From assembly GCF_024979315.1 (NCBI RefSeq), contig NZ_JANLCK010000002.1, positions 310,001 through 374,000 of the forward strand: a stretch of 64,000 nucleotides of DNA, written 5' to 3'. The translations under genes were made by a program, and so were the position numbers. The notes under the pieces are model-generated. The model searched no databases. It was not told the DNA's origin and worked only from the letters and a program-made list of their open reading frames with translations. Below, piece by piece: positions 8,927 to 16,916 of the stretch. Origin of the DNA: Herbiconiux oxytropis. GTDB taxonomy: Bacteria > Actinomycetota > Actinomycetes > Actinomycetales > Microbacteriaceae. Every line of letters starts with the position of its first letter. Within the stretch, counting starts at the first letter, position 1.

Positions 8927-9601
8927 TCAGGGCGCCGGGGTCGGCGGCAGCGAGAGGTCGACCCGGCGGAGGGCCACGAGGCGGAGGCCCGTGTCGCCCC
9001 AGTAGCAGGTCTGCAGCAGCAGGTCGGCCTCGAGACCCGCGGTGGCTGCCGCCGGGTCGTCGCCCGCCTGCGCGTCACGGCTGCCGGTGACCTGGTAGTC
9101 GCCGTCGAGCTCTGTGCCGGTGAGAGCCACGAGGTCGCCGGGCAGCAGATCGAGCACGACGTCGCCGCGGCAGTAATTGTGCGCCCCGACGATCGGCGCC
9201 ACGGCCCCGATGTCCATGCGCACCCACTGGCAGAGGTCGAGCTCGGCCTGGTGGCCGCGCGCGGTGACCCCGATCGCCACGCTCAGCGGGGCGCGGGGCT
9301 CGCCCGGTGCCGGTGCCGGTGCCGGCCCGGGCTCGGCGGCCGGCGCGACCGGGAGGTCTGCAGCGGGGGGCTCCGGCACCGTTCCGGCCGGAGCGCCGCC
9401 GGCCGGGGCGCCTGCGAGCACTCCGATCGAGTCGCCCGAGACGCTCGCCGCGGCCGCCGAGACCGGCACGGGGCGGGTGACGATCCCCCAGCCGGCCGCT
9501 CCGACGAGGAGGACCGCCACGAGCACGAGCGCGATCCGTCCGGGCAGCACGGCGCGGCGACGAGCTCGGTGATACGCGGCGAAGTCCGGATGCACGGCCA
9601 C
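8927..9601 (-). CDS. Membrane-anchored sortase-like protein (compact, divergent)
   Basis: 224 residues: cytoplasmic basic N-terminus, one membrane helix (about 20-42), a Pro/Ala linker (about 55-100), then a small extracellular domain. The domain resembles the C-terminal half of class E sortases: VGAHNYCRGD (candidate catalytic His), LLPGDLVAL (usual LxPGD turn), DYQVTGSRD, and DLLLQTC followed by LRLVAL, giving a TC...R pair like the catalytic Cys and Arg. The stretch before the His is much shorter than in known sortases and contains two more cysteines. It could be a minimal transpeptidase or an inactive relative. It is convergent with E2 and divergent from the zinc importer. Confidence 0.5.
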   Translation of the reverse strand: MAVHPDFAAYHRARRRAVLPGRIALVLVAVLLVGAAGWGIVTRPVPVSAAAASVSGDSIGVLAGAPAGGAPAGTVPEPPAADLPVAPAAEPGPAPAPAPGEPRAPLSVAIGVTARGHQAELDLCQWVRMDIGAVAPIVGAHNYCRGDVVLDLLPGDLVALTGTELDGDYQVTGSRDAQAGDDPAAATAGLEADLLLQTCYWGDTGLRLVALRRVDLSLPPTPAP

Positions 9602-9642
9602 AGCGTAGTGGGCACGAACAACGGCACGGTGACTCGGATTTG

Positions 9643-9665
9643 GTATTGAAAATCATTATCAATAC
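9643..9665. promoter_or_regulatory. Zur-type operator of the zinc importer operon
   Basis: A 23-base palindrome: arms GTATTGA and TCAATAC are perfect inverted repeats around an AT-rich core containing AAATCATTA. The TGAAAATCATTATCAA part matches the actinobacterial Zur box. Its right end overlaps the -10 hexamer of the downstream gene, so bound Zn-Zur would block RNA polymerase. The regulator itself is the fifth gene of the operon. Confidence 0.85.
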
Positions 9666-9668
9666 ACT
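9663..9668 (+). promoter_or_regulatory. -10 element TACACT, leaderless start
   Basis: TACACT, six bases, then GTG at 9675. The first three bases belong to the Zur palindrome. No ribosome-binding sequence lies between the operator and the start codon. Confidence 0.6.
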
Positions 9669-9674
9669 GGGCGA

Positions 9675-10727
9675 GTGAAGAAGAAGACGCTGGTCCTCCC
9701 CGTGCTCCTGTCCTCCACCGCGCTCGCTCTGGCCGGGTGCGCCTCGGGTGGAGGGGCGACGGGTGCGACCGCAGCCGCAGGAGAGCAGCTGCAGGTCGTC
9801 GCGACGACCACGCAGGTCGCCGACTTCACTAGGCAGGTGGCGGGCGACGCCGCGACCGTGACCCAGCTCATCCAGCCCAACCAGAGCGCGCACAGCTACG
9901 ACCCCTCCGCGGCCGATCTCGCGGCGCTCGGCTCGGCCGACGTGCTCGTGATCAACGGCGCGGGCCTCGAGGAGTGGCTCGACGACGCGATCTCGGCCTC
10001 GGGCTTCTCGGGCACCACGATCGACGCCTCGACCGGCATCGAGCTCTCCAGCGACGAGGCCGGCGACGGCCACGAGCACGCCGACGACGAGACCCATACC
10101 GACGAAGCGCACGCAGACGAGGCGCACGCGGAGGACGAGCACGCTCACGAGGGCGGCAACCCGCACATCTGGACCGACCCGCACCGCGCCGAGCAGATGG
10201 TCGCCACGATCGAGACCGGTCTCGCCGAGGCCGACTCCGCTGCCGCCGACGACTTCGAGGCCAATGCCACGGCTTACGAAGCGAAGCTCGCCGAGCTCGA
10301 CGAGTGGATCCACACCAACGTCGACACCGTGCCCGAGGCCGATCGCCTGCTGGTGTCGAACCACGACGCCTTCACCTACTTCGTCGACGCCTACGGCATC
10401 ACCTACGTCGGCTCCGTCATCCCGAGCTTCGACGACAACGCCGAGCCGAGCGCGGCCGAGATCGACGAGCTCGTGGCCGCCATCAAGGTCACCGGGGTCA
10501 AGGCCGTCTTCTCCGAGGCATCGATCTCGCCGAAGGCCGCCGACACCATCGCCGCCGAGGCGGGCGTCACGGTGTACTCGGGCGAGGAGGCGCTCTACGG
10601 CGACTCGCTCGGCCCCGAGGGCAGCGACGGAGCCACCTACCTGGCCTCGCAGATCCACAACGCGACCGTCATCCTCGAGTCGTGGGGAGTGACCCCCAGC
10701 GCGGTGCCTCGAGACCTGGAAGACTGA
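9675..10727 (+). CDS. znuA: Zinc ABC transporter substrate-binding lipoprotein (ZnuA/TroA family)
   Basis: 350 residues. A signal peptide ends in the lipobox LALAGC, so the mature protein is a lipid-anchored receptor. The family signature is a His/Asp-rich loop at about residues 132-161 (repeated EAHADEAHAEDEHAH), which captures zinc; the following NPHIWTDP and later SNHDAFTYF supply metal-binding His residues. The GTG start is fixed by the Zur operator and -10 box immediately upstream. It is the first gene of a five-gene operon with ATPase, two permeases and Zur; expression should rise in zinc starvation. Confidence 0.93.
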   Translation: MKKKTLVLPVLLSSTALALAGCASGGGATGATAAAGEQLQVVATTTQVADFTRQVAGDAATVTQLIQPNQSAHSYDPSAADLAALGSADVLVINGAGLEEWLDDAISASGFSGTTIDASTGIELSSDEAGDGHEHADDETHTDEAHADEAHAEDEHAHEGGNPHIWTDPHRAEQMVATIETGLAEADSAAADDFEANATAYEAKLAELDEWIHTNVDTVPEADRLLVSNHDAFTYFVDAYGITYVGSVIPSFDDNAEPSAAEIDELVAAIKVTGVKAVFSEASISPKAADTIAAEAGVTVYSGEEALYGDSLGPEGSDGATYLASQIHNATVILESWGVTPSAVPRDLED

Positions 10728-10731
10728 CCGG

Positions 10732-11445
10732 GTGACCGCTCGCGACTCCGCCGCTCCCTCCCCCGCACTCCGGGTGACGGGGGCGGCTTTCGCGTACGGT
10801 GCAGAGACCGCCCTCGAAGGCGTCACCCTCGAGCTCGCTCCCGGCGAGGCGGTCGCGCTGATCGGGCCGAACGGTGCCGGCAAGTCCACGCTCCTGAAGG
10901 GAGTGCTCGGCCAGGTGCCGCTCGTGGCGGGCACGATCGAGGTGGGCGGGCAGACCTCGAGGCAGCGCTACGCCTCCCGCATCGGCTACATGCCCCAGCA
11001 CGACGATCTCGATCCGCAGTTCCCGGTGACCCTCGAGCAGGTCGTCATGATGGGCCGCTACCGCTCCATCGGCTGGTTCCGGCTGCCGGGTGCGGCGGAT
11101 CGGGCCGCGGTGGCCGCTGCCCTCGCCGCGGTGGGCCTCACCGACCGCGCGAAGCGGCGCTTCGGAGACCTCTCGGGCGGCCAGCAGCAGCGCGGCATCC
11201 TCGCCCGCTCGATCGTGTCGGACCCGTCGCTGCTGCTGCTCGACGAGCCGTTCAACGGCCTCGACCAGGAGAACCGCGCGTCACTCGTGAGCACCCTCGC
11301 GGCCCTCAAGGCCGAGGGCGTGGCCGTGCTCGTCTCCACGCACGACTTCGACCTCGCCCAGCAGGTCTGCGATCGCGTGCTGCTGCTCGAGCACGGGCGG
11401 ATGGCCGTGGGCGAGCTCCCGCCCGCACCGCCGCGGACCCCCTGA
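10732..11445 (+). CDS. znuC: Zinc ABC transporter ATP-binding protein
   Basis: 237 residues. Walker [10 protein letters not shown] at about 45-53, ABC signature LSGGQQQR near 147, and Walker [13 protein letters not shown]. The sequence groups with manganese/zinc importer ATPases (MNTP/ZnuC type) with the FAYG...ALEGVTLEL start. It energises uptake through the permeases encoded next. The GTG start lies four bases after the receptor's stop. A short Pro-rich end replaces the longer tails of some homologs. Confidence 0.92.
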   Translation: MTARDSAAPSPALRVTGAAFAYGAETALEGVTLELAPGEAVALIGPNGAGKSTLLKGVLGQVPLVAGTIEVGGQTSRQRYASRIGYMPQHDDLDPQFPVTLEQVVMMGRYRSIGWFRLPGAADRAAVAAALAAVGLTDRAKRRFGDLSGGQQQRGILARSIVSDPSLLLLDEPFNGLDQENRASLVSTLAALKAEGVAVLVSTHDFDLAQQVCDRVLLLEHGRMAVGELPPAPPRTP

Positions 11446-11447
11446 CG

Positions 11448-12365
11448 GTGGACCCCGCCGCCTTCCTCATCGATCCCTTCGCCCTGCCCTTCATGGCGAA
11501 GGCGCTCGGCGTGCTGCTCGCACTCTCGGTGGTCGCCGGCATCATCGGCGTGCTCGTGAACCTGCGCGCGCTCGAGTTCGTGAGCGACGGGCTCGTGCAC
11601 GCGGTGTTCCCCGGCCTCGTGATCGGTTACGTCGTCTCGGGGCGGGAGGGCCTCTACGTCGGAGCCGTCGTGGCCGCGGTGATCGCCGCCGTCGTGCTCA
11701 CGCTCGTGAGCCGCCGGGCCGGGTCGTCGGATGCGCCCACCGCCATCGTGCTCACCGGCATGTTCTCGATCGGCATCATCGTCGTCTCCACCCAGAGCGA
11801 CTACGTGGGGCAGCTCGACCAGCTGCTCTTCGGCCGCCTGCTCACGGTGACCGATGCCGATCTCGTGCAGACCGTCATCGTCACAGCGATCGCCCTCGTG
11901 CTCGTGCTCGTCACCCTCAAGGGCCAGGTGTACCGCGCGTTCGACGCGACGGGGGCCGCGGCGGCGGGCTACCGGGTGCTCGGCCTCGACCTCGTGCTGA
12001 ACGTCGCCATCGCGCTCGTGGTGGTGGCGGCCTCGAACGCCGTGGGCAACCTGCTCGTGCTCGCGGTGCTCATCGTGCCGGGCGCGGTGGGGCGGCTCGT
12101 GGCCGGGCGGATCGGGCTGATCTTCGCGGTCGCAGGCGGGTTCGCCGCTCTCGCGGGCTGGCTCGGGCTCTCGGTGGCGTTCGCGCTCTCGGTGGGGGCC
12201 GGCATCCCGGCGCCGAGCGGGGCCACGGTCGTGCTCGTGGTGGTGGCGGGCTACCTCGTGGTGCTCGTCGTGCGGGTGGTGGCGGATGCGCTCCGGCGGG
12301 TCCGGGCCGGTGGCGCAACCGGGCGCCTGGACCACGACCACCCCAGGGCCGGACGGGTGCGCTGA
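11448..12365 (+). CDS. znuB: Zinc ABC transporter permease, first subunit
   Basis: 305 residues, about eight membrane helices, ABC-3 permease family. The stretch [23 protein letters not shown] is the conserved metal-permease motif. The GTG start at 11448 follows the ATPase stop by two bases, and its own stop overlaps the next permease start by one base (TGATG). The Arg/His-rich C-terminus is cytoplasmic. Together with the second permease it probably forms a heterodimeric channel, an arrangement common in actinobacterial zinc/manganese systems. Confidence 0.9.
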   Translation: MDPAAFLIDPFALPFMAKALGVLLALSVVAGIIGVLVNLRALEFVSDGLVHAVFPGLVIGYVVSGREGLYVGAVVAAVIAAVVLTLVSRRAGSSDAPTAIVLTGMFSIGIIVVSTQSDYVGQLDQLLFGRLLTVTDADLVQTVIVTAIALVLVLVTLKGQVYRAFDATGAAAAGYRVLGLDLVLNVAIALVVVAASNAVGNLLVLAVLIVPGAVGRLVAGRIGLIFAVAGGFAALAGWLGLSVAFALSVGAGIPAPSGATVVLVVVAGYLVVLVVRVVADALRRVRAGGATGRLDHDHPRAGRVR

Positions 12366-13210
12366 TGGGCTACTACGAGCGGGCCCTCGTGATCGCGATC
12401 CTCCTGGGCGTGGTCTGCGGCCTCGTCGGCACCGTCGTGGTGCTCCGCCGCCGCGCCTTCTTCACCCAGGCGCTCACGCACGCGACCTTCCCGGGAGCCG
12501 TGCTCGCGGCCGCGCTCGGCGCCAACGTCATGCTCGGCGCCTTCGCCTCGAGCGTCGTCCTGATCGTGGCGATGACCCTGCTCGGCCGGGTGCACAGGCA
12601 GGGCTCGCAGGTCGCATCCGGAGTCGTGCTCACCGCCGGGTTCGCCCTCGGGGTGTTCCTGCAGGCCTTCTTCCCCGAACTGCCCATCCACGTCGACAGC
12701 TACCTCATCGGCTCGATCCTCAACGCCACCGACGGGGATCTCGCGGCCACCGCCACGGTGCTCGTGGTCGCGACCGTGACGCTGCTGCTCACCGGCAAGG
12801 AGATCCTCTTCTCCACTCTCGACCCGGCCGGCTTCCGGGCCGCGGGCTACCGGGAGTGGGTGGTCGAGGCGATCACGCTCGCCCTCGTGGTGATCACGGT
12901 CGTCACGGCCATGCCGGCGGTCGGCGCCATCCTCGCGCTCGCGCTCGTGGCCGCGCCCGCCGCAGCAGCCCGGCTGCTCGCGCGCACCACCACGCAGATC
13001 TTCGTGCTCGCCCCCGTGATCGGCGCCCTCTCCGGCGTGATCGGCGTCGTGGCATCCCGGAGTCTCGGGGTGGCGGCCGGAGCCTCGATTTCGCTCACAG
13101 CCGCTCTGTTCTTCGTGCTCGCCCTGGGGATCTCCCGGCTTCAGCGGCTACGGTGGAAGCGGCCGGCCGGAAGGTCGTCGGCGGGAACGGAAGAGGCGGT
13201 GCGGTCGTGA
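12365..13210 (+). CDS. Zinc ABC transporter permease, second subunit
   Basis: 281 residues, ABC-3 family, about eight membrane helices. It contains GTVVVLRRRAFFTQALTHATFPG, the counterpart of the motif in the first permease, and is full length in its own right, so the pair is a heterodimer and not a split gene. The ATG at 12365 shares its A with the upstream stop. Its stop overlaps the GTG of zur (GTGA). It could in principle be homodimeric with separate function, but the shared operon and single ATPase make a complex more likely. Confidence 0.9.
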   Translation: MGYYERALVIAILLGVVCGLVGTVVVLRRRAFFTQALTHATFPGAVLAAALGANVMLGAFASSVVLIVAMTLLGRVHRQGSQVASGVVLTAGFALGVFLQAFFPELPIHVDSYLIGSILNATDGDLAATATVLVVATVTLLLTGKEILFSTLDPAGFRAAGYREWVVEAITLALVVITVVTAMPAVGAILALALVAAPAAAARLLARTTTQIFVLAPVIGALSGVIGVVASRSLGVAAGASISLTAALFFVLALGISRLQRLRWKRPAGRSSAGTEEAVRS

Positions 13211-13599
13211 AGCGCAACACCTGGCAGCGGGAGGCCGTGCGATCGGCGCTCGGCACCCAGATGGGCTTCGTGAGCGCGCAGGGTCTGCATTCCTCGCTCA
13301 AGAACTCGGGCTCGCACATCGGGCTCGCCACCGTCTACCGCGCGCTCGCCGACCTGGCCCAGGAGGGTGAGGCCGACTCGCTGCAGTCGCCCGAGGGCGA
13401 GTCGCTCTACCGCGCCTGCTCGCTCGAGCACCACCACCACCTGATCTGCCGAAGCTGCGGTCTCACGGTCGAGATCGAGGCCGACGAGGTGGAGGAGTGG
13501 GCCCGTCGCACCGCTCAGCAGCACGGCTTCAGCCGGCCCGAGCACGTCGTCGACATCTTCGGCTTCTGCTCCGCCTGCGTTCCGCCCGTTCCCGCGTGA
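13207..13599 (+). CDS. zur: Zinc uptake regulator, Fur family
   Basis: 130 residues. An N-terminal winged helix (RNTWQREAVRSAL... ATVYRALADLAQ) is followed by the metal domain with EHHHHLICRSCG and FGFCSAC, which give the two CXXC-type structural zinc pairs and His ligands of Fur proteins. The location at the end of a zinc importer operon and the Zur-type palindrome upstream identify it as Zur, not iron Fur. The GTG start overlaps the permease stop. It is probably autoregulated, because it shares the operator at 9643-9665. Confidence 0.9.
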   Translation: MKRNTWQREAVRSALGTQMGFVSAQGLHSSLKNSGSHIGLATVYRALADLAQEGEADSLQSPEGESLYRACSLEHHHHLICRSCGLTVEIEADEVEEWARRTAQQHGFSRPEHVVDIFGFCSACVPPVPA

Positions 13600-13604
13600 T
13601 GGTG

Positions 13605-13736
13605 TAAGCTTCACAGGTTGGGTGGAATCCTCCGCCCATTGCGGGTCGTGCACGATGCTCGAAAGAGCGCGGCAGGACCTGTCGACAAGTCATCTTGGGT
13701 GAGGCACTCGCTTCACGGTAATCAACGGAGGAAACA
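13605..13736 (+). promoter_or_regulatory. Promoter and structured 5' leader of rpmB-rpmG-rpsN
   Basis: TAAGCT at 13605-13610 directly after the zur stop is a fair -10 box. The following 120-base leader contains two compact hairpins: GGGTGGA/TCCGCCC at 13620-13637 with a four-base loop, and GCTC-GAAA-GAGC at 13657-13668 with a GNRA-type loop. A good ribosome-binding site (CGGAGGAAAC) precedes the ATG at 13737. No Zur palindrome is visible. The leader may carry ribosomal-protein feedback control, which is inference. Confidence 0.35.
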
Positions 13737-13973
13737 ATGGCAGCAGTGTGCCAGGTGACTGGAGCCGTTCCCGGCTTCGGTCACAACATCTCGCACTCGC
13801 ACCGTCGCACCAAGCGGCGCTTCGACCCGAACGTGCAGAAGAAGACGTACTACGTGCCGTCGCTCCGCCGTAACGTGACCCTGACGCTGAGCGCCAAGGG
13901 CATCAAGGTCATCGACGCCCGCGGCATCGAGTCCGTGGTCAAGGACATCCAGGCTCGGGGGATCAAGCTCTAA
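13737..13973 (+). CDS. rpmB: 50S ribosomal protein L28, zinc-free form
   Basis: 78 residues, full length. The start [32 protein letters not shown] is typical of bacterial L28. Only one cysteine remains, where zinc-binding L28 has two CXXC pairs, so this is the C-minus form. The stop overlaps the rpmG start by one base (TAATG). In many actinobacteria C-minus L28, L33 and S14 are Zur-repressed spares; here they follow zur but have no visible Zur box, so they could be the standard constitutive set. Confidence 0.95.
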   Translation: MAAVCQVTGAVPGFGHNISHSHRRTKRRFDPNVQKKTYYVPSLRRNVTLTLSAKGIKVIDARGIESVVKDIQARGIKL

Positions 13974-14140
13974 TGGCAAAGCAGCAGGACGTCCGTCCCA
14001 TCATCAAGCTCCGCTCGACGGCGGGCACCGGTTACACCTACGTGACCAAGAAGAACCGTCGCAACAACCCCGACCGTCTCGTGCTGAAGAAGTACGACCC
14101 GGTCATCCGCAAGCACGTCGACTTCCGAGAGGAGCGGTAA
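13973..14140 (+). CDS. rpmG: 50S ribosomal protein L33, zinc-free form
   Basis: 55 residues, full length, from an ATG that shares a base with the rpmB stop. The core [22 protein letters not shown] is diagnostic of L33. There is no cysteine at all; zinc-binding L33 carries two CXXC pairs, so this is the C-minus type. It ends four bases before rpsN, so the three genes are translated as one unit. Confidence 0.95.
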   Translation: MAKQQDVRPIIKLRSTAGTGYTYVTKKNRRNNPDRLVLKKYDPVIRKHVDFREER

Positions 14141-14144
14141 CCAC

Positions 14145-14450
14145 ATGGCCAAGAAGAGCAAGATCGCCCGCAACGAGCAGCGCAAGGTGATCGTGGACCG
14201 CTACGCGGCCAAGCGCCTCGAGCTGAAGAAGGCTCTCGTGAGCCCCACGTCGACCGACGAGGAGCGCGAAGCCGCTCGCCTCGGTCTGCAGAAGCTCCCC
14301 CGCAACGCCTCGCCGATCCGCGTGCGCAGCCGCGACGCCGTCGACGGCCGCCCCCGCGGTGTCCTCACCAAGTTCGGAATCAGCCGTGTCCGGTTCCGCG
14401 ACATGGCTCACCGGGGCGAATTGCCGGGCATCACGAAGTCCAGCTGGTAA
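14145..14450 (+). CDS. rpsN: 30S ribosomal protein S14, long zinc-free form
   Basis: 101 residues, the long S14 type without the CXXC...CXXC zinc motif of the 61-residue form. It contains [17 protein letters not shown] and [21 protein letters not shown], the conserved C-terminal part that binds 16S rRNA in the small subunit head. It lies outside the main ribosomal protein operons with L28 and L33, a grouping common in actinobacteria. Confidence 0.95.
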   Translation: MAKKSKIARNEQRKVIVDRYAAKRLELKKALVSPTSTDEEREAARLGLQKLPRNASPIRVRSRDAVDGRPRGVLTKFGISRVRFRDMAHRGELPGITKSSW

Positions 14451-14554
14451 ATTACCCCCGGTCGAACAGACCAACCGAACTGGCCCGCGAGGCCGGGTCC
14501 GTTCCACGTAAACAGCTGCACCTGCAGCGAAAAGGTCCGAGGAGGACACTTCAA

Positions 14555-14842
14555 ATGGCTGACAAGTCACTCAACAAGACCGAGCTCGTCGCAGCCGTCG
14601 CCGCCGCTTCCGGCCAGACGCAGGCTTCCGTCAACGAGGTCCTCGACGCTCTCTTCTCCACGCTGGCCGACTCGGTCGCCTCCGGCACCAAGGTCACCAT
14701 CCCGGGCTGGCTCGCCGTCGAGCGCACCTCGCGTGCCGCTCGCACCGGTCGCAACCCGCAGACCGGCGCCACCATCGAGATCCCGGCCGGTCACTCGGTC
14801 AAGATCTCGGCCGGCTCCAAGCTGAAGGCCGCCGCCAAGTAA
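14555..14842 (+). CDS. hup: HU-family DNA-binding protein
   Basis: 95 residues, the classic short HU: MADKSLNKTELVAAVAAASG start, dimerisation helices, then the DNA-arm region GWLAVERTSRAARTGRNPQTGATIEIPA with the RNPQTG tip that inserts into the minor groove. It lacks the Lys/Ala-rich C-terminal tail of mycobacterial HupB. A strong ribosome-binding site (GAGGAGGAC) precedes the ATG. It is followed by a hairpin terminator, so it is probably monocistronic and highly expressed as a nucleoid protein. Confidence 0.95.
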   Translation: MADKSLNKTELVAAVAAASGQTQASVNEVLDALFSTLADSVASGTKVTIPGWLAVERTSRAARTGRNPQTGATIEIPAGHSVKISAGSKLKAAAK

Positions 14843-14859
14843 TTCGGGCTGCACACACA

Positions 14860-14889
14860 CGAAGGCGTCGACTCCGGTCGGCGCCTTCG
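14860..14889 (+). terminator. Intrinsic-type terminator after hup
   Basis: A 13-pair stem: CGAAGGCG pairs with CGCCTTCG, continued inward by a T-G wobble and CGAC/GTCG around a TCCG tetraloop. The downstream sequence TCGTTCC has only a weak T tract, which is usual in this high-GC genome. Confidence 0.8.
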
Positions 14890-14936
14890 TCGTTCCCGGG
14901 CCCTGCCCACCGTGCGAGTGCTCAGGATGCGCCGCG

Positions 14937-14942
14937 TACAGT
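14937..14942 (+). promoter_or_regulatory. -10 element TACAGT, leaderless start
   Basis: TACAGT, six bases, then GTG at 14949. No Shine-Dalgarno sequence precedes the GTG. Confidence 0.6.
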
Positions 14943-14948
14943 AGTGAG

Positions 14949-16916
14949 GTGCTGAGAGTCGTACGCATCGCCGGGCCGGCCACGCTCGTCGTGGTCGCCT
15001 TCGTGGCACTGCTGACCGGCCTCGCCATTGGCGGCGGCGCCGCACCCCAGCTGCTCGAGGATCCGGGCGAAGTCGTGCGCTACGGGCTCCCGATCGCCAA
15101 GCTGCTCGTCAACCTCTCGGCCGCGGGCATGATCGGCGCCATCGGTCTCGCGCTCTTCGCGATCCCGCCCGCGAGCCCGTCGTTCACCCGCTCGCTCGAC
15201 GTCGCCGCAGCATCCGCTGCTCTCTTCACGATCGCCTCCGCGCTCACGGGCTTCTTCAGCTACCTCAGCGTGACCGCCAGGGCCCTGAGCTTCGACGACT
15301 CGTTCAGTCAGGGGCTCGGGCAGTTCCTCACCCAGATCGAGCTCGGCCAGGCCTGGCTCGCCACGACCCTCATCGGTGCGGTCGTGACCGTGCTGTGCTT
15401 CGCCGTGCGCAATCTCACCGCCCTGCTGTTCGTCGGGGTCCTCGCCGTGGTCGCGCTCGTGCCGATGGCGCAGCAGGGGCACGCCGCCGGCACCGACGGG
15501 CACGACGCGGCCGTCGCAGCCCTCGGCCTGCACCTCGTCTTCGCCGCCGCCTGGCTCGGCGGCCTGCTCGTGATCGCCCTGCTCAGCCGCGGGCTCGACA
15601 CGCCCCGCCTCGTGACGGTCGTGAGCCGCTACTCGTCGGTGGCGCTCGTCTGCTTCATCGTGGTGGCGGCCTCGGGCTACGTGAGCGCCGAGCTCCGGAT
15701 CGGCTCGCTGGACCGCCTGCTCACCCCCTACGGCCTGATCGTGCTCGTCAAGGTCGGCGCGCTCGTGGCGCTCGGCCTGATCGGCGCGGTGCACCGCCGC
15801 TTCGTCATCCGCAAGCTCGCCGGCACCGGTCGTCGCCACCACTTCTGGTGGCTCGTGGTGGCCGAGCTCGGCTTCATGGGCATCGCCACGGGCTTCGGGG
15901 CCGCCCTTGCCCGCACGGCCACGCCCATCCCCGAGACCGTGCCGCCCGAGCAGACGGCCGCGCAGATCCTCACGGGCGAGCCGCTGCCGCCCGAGCTCAC
16001 GGCGTCGACCTTCCTCGCGCAGTGGAACTTCGACCTCATCTGGATCCTCGTCTGCGCCTTCGGGATCGTGTTCTACCTGGCCGGCGTCATCCGCCTGCAC
16101 CGGCGCGGCGACCGCTGGCCGTGGTACCGCTCGGTGCTCTGGGTCGCCGGGCTCCTGATGCTGTTCTACGTGACCAACGGCGGGCTGAACGTCTACGAGA
16201 AGTACCTGTTCAGCATGCACATGTTCGGGCACATGACCCTCAGCATGGCCATCCCGGTGCTGCTCGTCTCGGCGGGGCCGGTGACCCTCGCCCTCCGCGC
16301 CATCAAGAAGCGCGACGACGGCACGCGGGGCTTCCGGGAGTGGATCCTGATCGGGGTGCACTCGAAGTTCGCGACCGTGGTGGCGAACCCCATCGTGGCG
16401 GGCGTGCTCTTCGCCGCGAGCCTCGTGGCGTTCTACTACACGCCGCTGTTCCGCTGGGCGATGGAGAACCACATCGGGCACGAGTGGATGATCGTGCACT
16501 TCCTGATCGTGGGCTACCTGTTCGTGCAGGCCCTCATCGGCATCGATCCGGTGCCCTACAAGCTGCCCTACCCGTTCCGGCTGCTGCTCCTGCTCGCCAC
16601 CATGGCGTTCCACGCCTTCTTCGGGCTCGCGCTGATGGAGGGCGACGGGCTCCTGCTCTCGGACTGGTACGGCGCCACCGGCCGCGACTGGGGGCCGAGC
16701 GCGATCGACGACCAGCGGGCCGGCGGGGGCATCGCGTGGTCGATCGGTGAGATCCCCACCTTCGCGCTCGCGCTCATCGTGGCCGTGCAGTGGTCGCGCA
16801 GCGACAAGAAGGAGACCAAGCGGCTCGACCGGAAGGCCGACCGCACGAACGAGGCCGAGCTCGGCGAGTACAACGCCATGCTCGAGGAGCTCGCGCGGCG
16901 AGAAGGCCGGTCGTGA
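14949..16916 (+). CDS. Fused CopD-type copper protein / cytochrome c oxidase assembly factor CtaG
   Basis: 655 residues with about 14 membrane helices. The N-terminal half is a CopD-like copper domain (seven to eight helices, including HAAGTDGHDAAVAALGLHLVFAAAWLGG). The C-terminal half from about residue 350 is the caa3-type CtaG domain, with HMFGHMTLSMAIPVLLV, GHEWMIVHFL and AFHAFFGLAL supplying membrane His and Met residues for copper. This fusion is common in actinobacteria and is thought to deliver copper to cytochrome oxidase. Its stop overlaps the GTG of the metallopeptidase gene. Confidence 0.88.
   Translation: MLRVVRIAGPATLVVVAFVALLTGLAIGGGAAPQLLEDPGEVVRYGLPIAKLLVNLSAAGMIGAIGLALFAIPPASPSFTRSLDVAAASAALFTIASALTGFFSYLSVTARALSFDDSFSQGLGQFLTQIELGQAWLATTLIGAVVTVLCFAVRNLTALLFVGVLAVVALVPMAQQGHAAGTDGHDAAVAALGLHLVFAAAWLGGLLVIALLSRGLDTPRLVTVVSRYSSVALVCFIVVAASGYVSAELRIGSLDRLLTPYGLIVLVKVGALVALGLIGAVHRRFVIRKLAGTGRRHHFWWLVVAELGFMGIATGFGAALARTATPIPETVPPEQTAAQILTGEPLPPELTASTFLAQWNFDLIWILVCAFGIVFYLAGVIRLHRRGDRWPWYRSVLWVAGLLMLFYVTNGGLNVYEKYLFSMHMFGHMTLSMAIPVLLVSAGPVTLALRAIKKRDDGTRGFREWILIGVHSKFATVVANPIVAGVLFAASLVAFYYTPLFRWAMENHIGHEWMIVHFLIVGYLFVQALIGIDPVPYKLPYPFRLLLLLATMAFHAFFGLALMEGDGLLLSDWYGATGRDWGPSAIDDQRAGGGIAWSIGEIPTFALALIVAVQWSRSDKKETKRLDRKADRTNEAELGEYNAMLEELARREGRS

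Noticed and set aside
11448-13210. The two zinc permease genes as one gene split by a frameshift
   Set aside because: Each has a full set of about eight helices and its own copy of the conserved permease motif.
13655-13702. A 15-codon open frame in the rpmB leader as a leader peptide
   Set aside because: It lacks a ribosome-binding site and any regulatory codon run, and short frames of this size are expected by chance.
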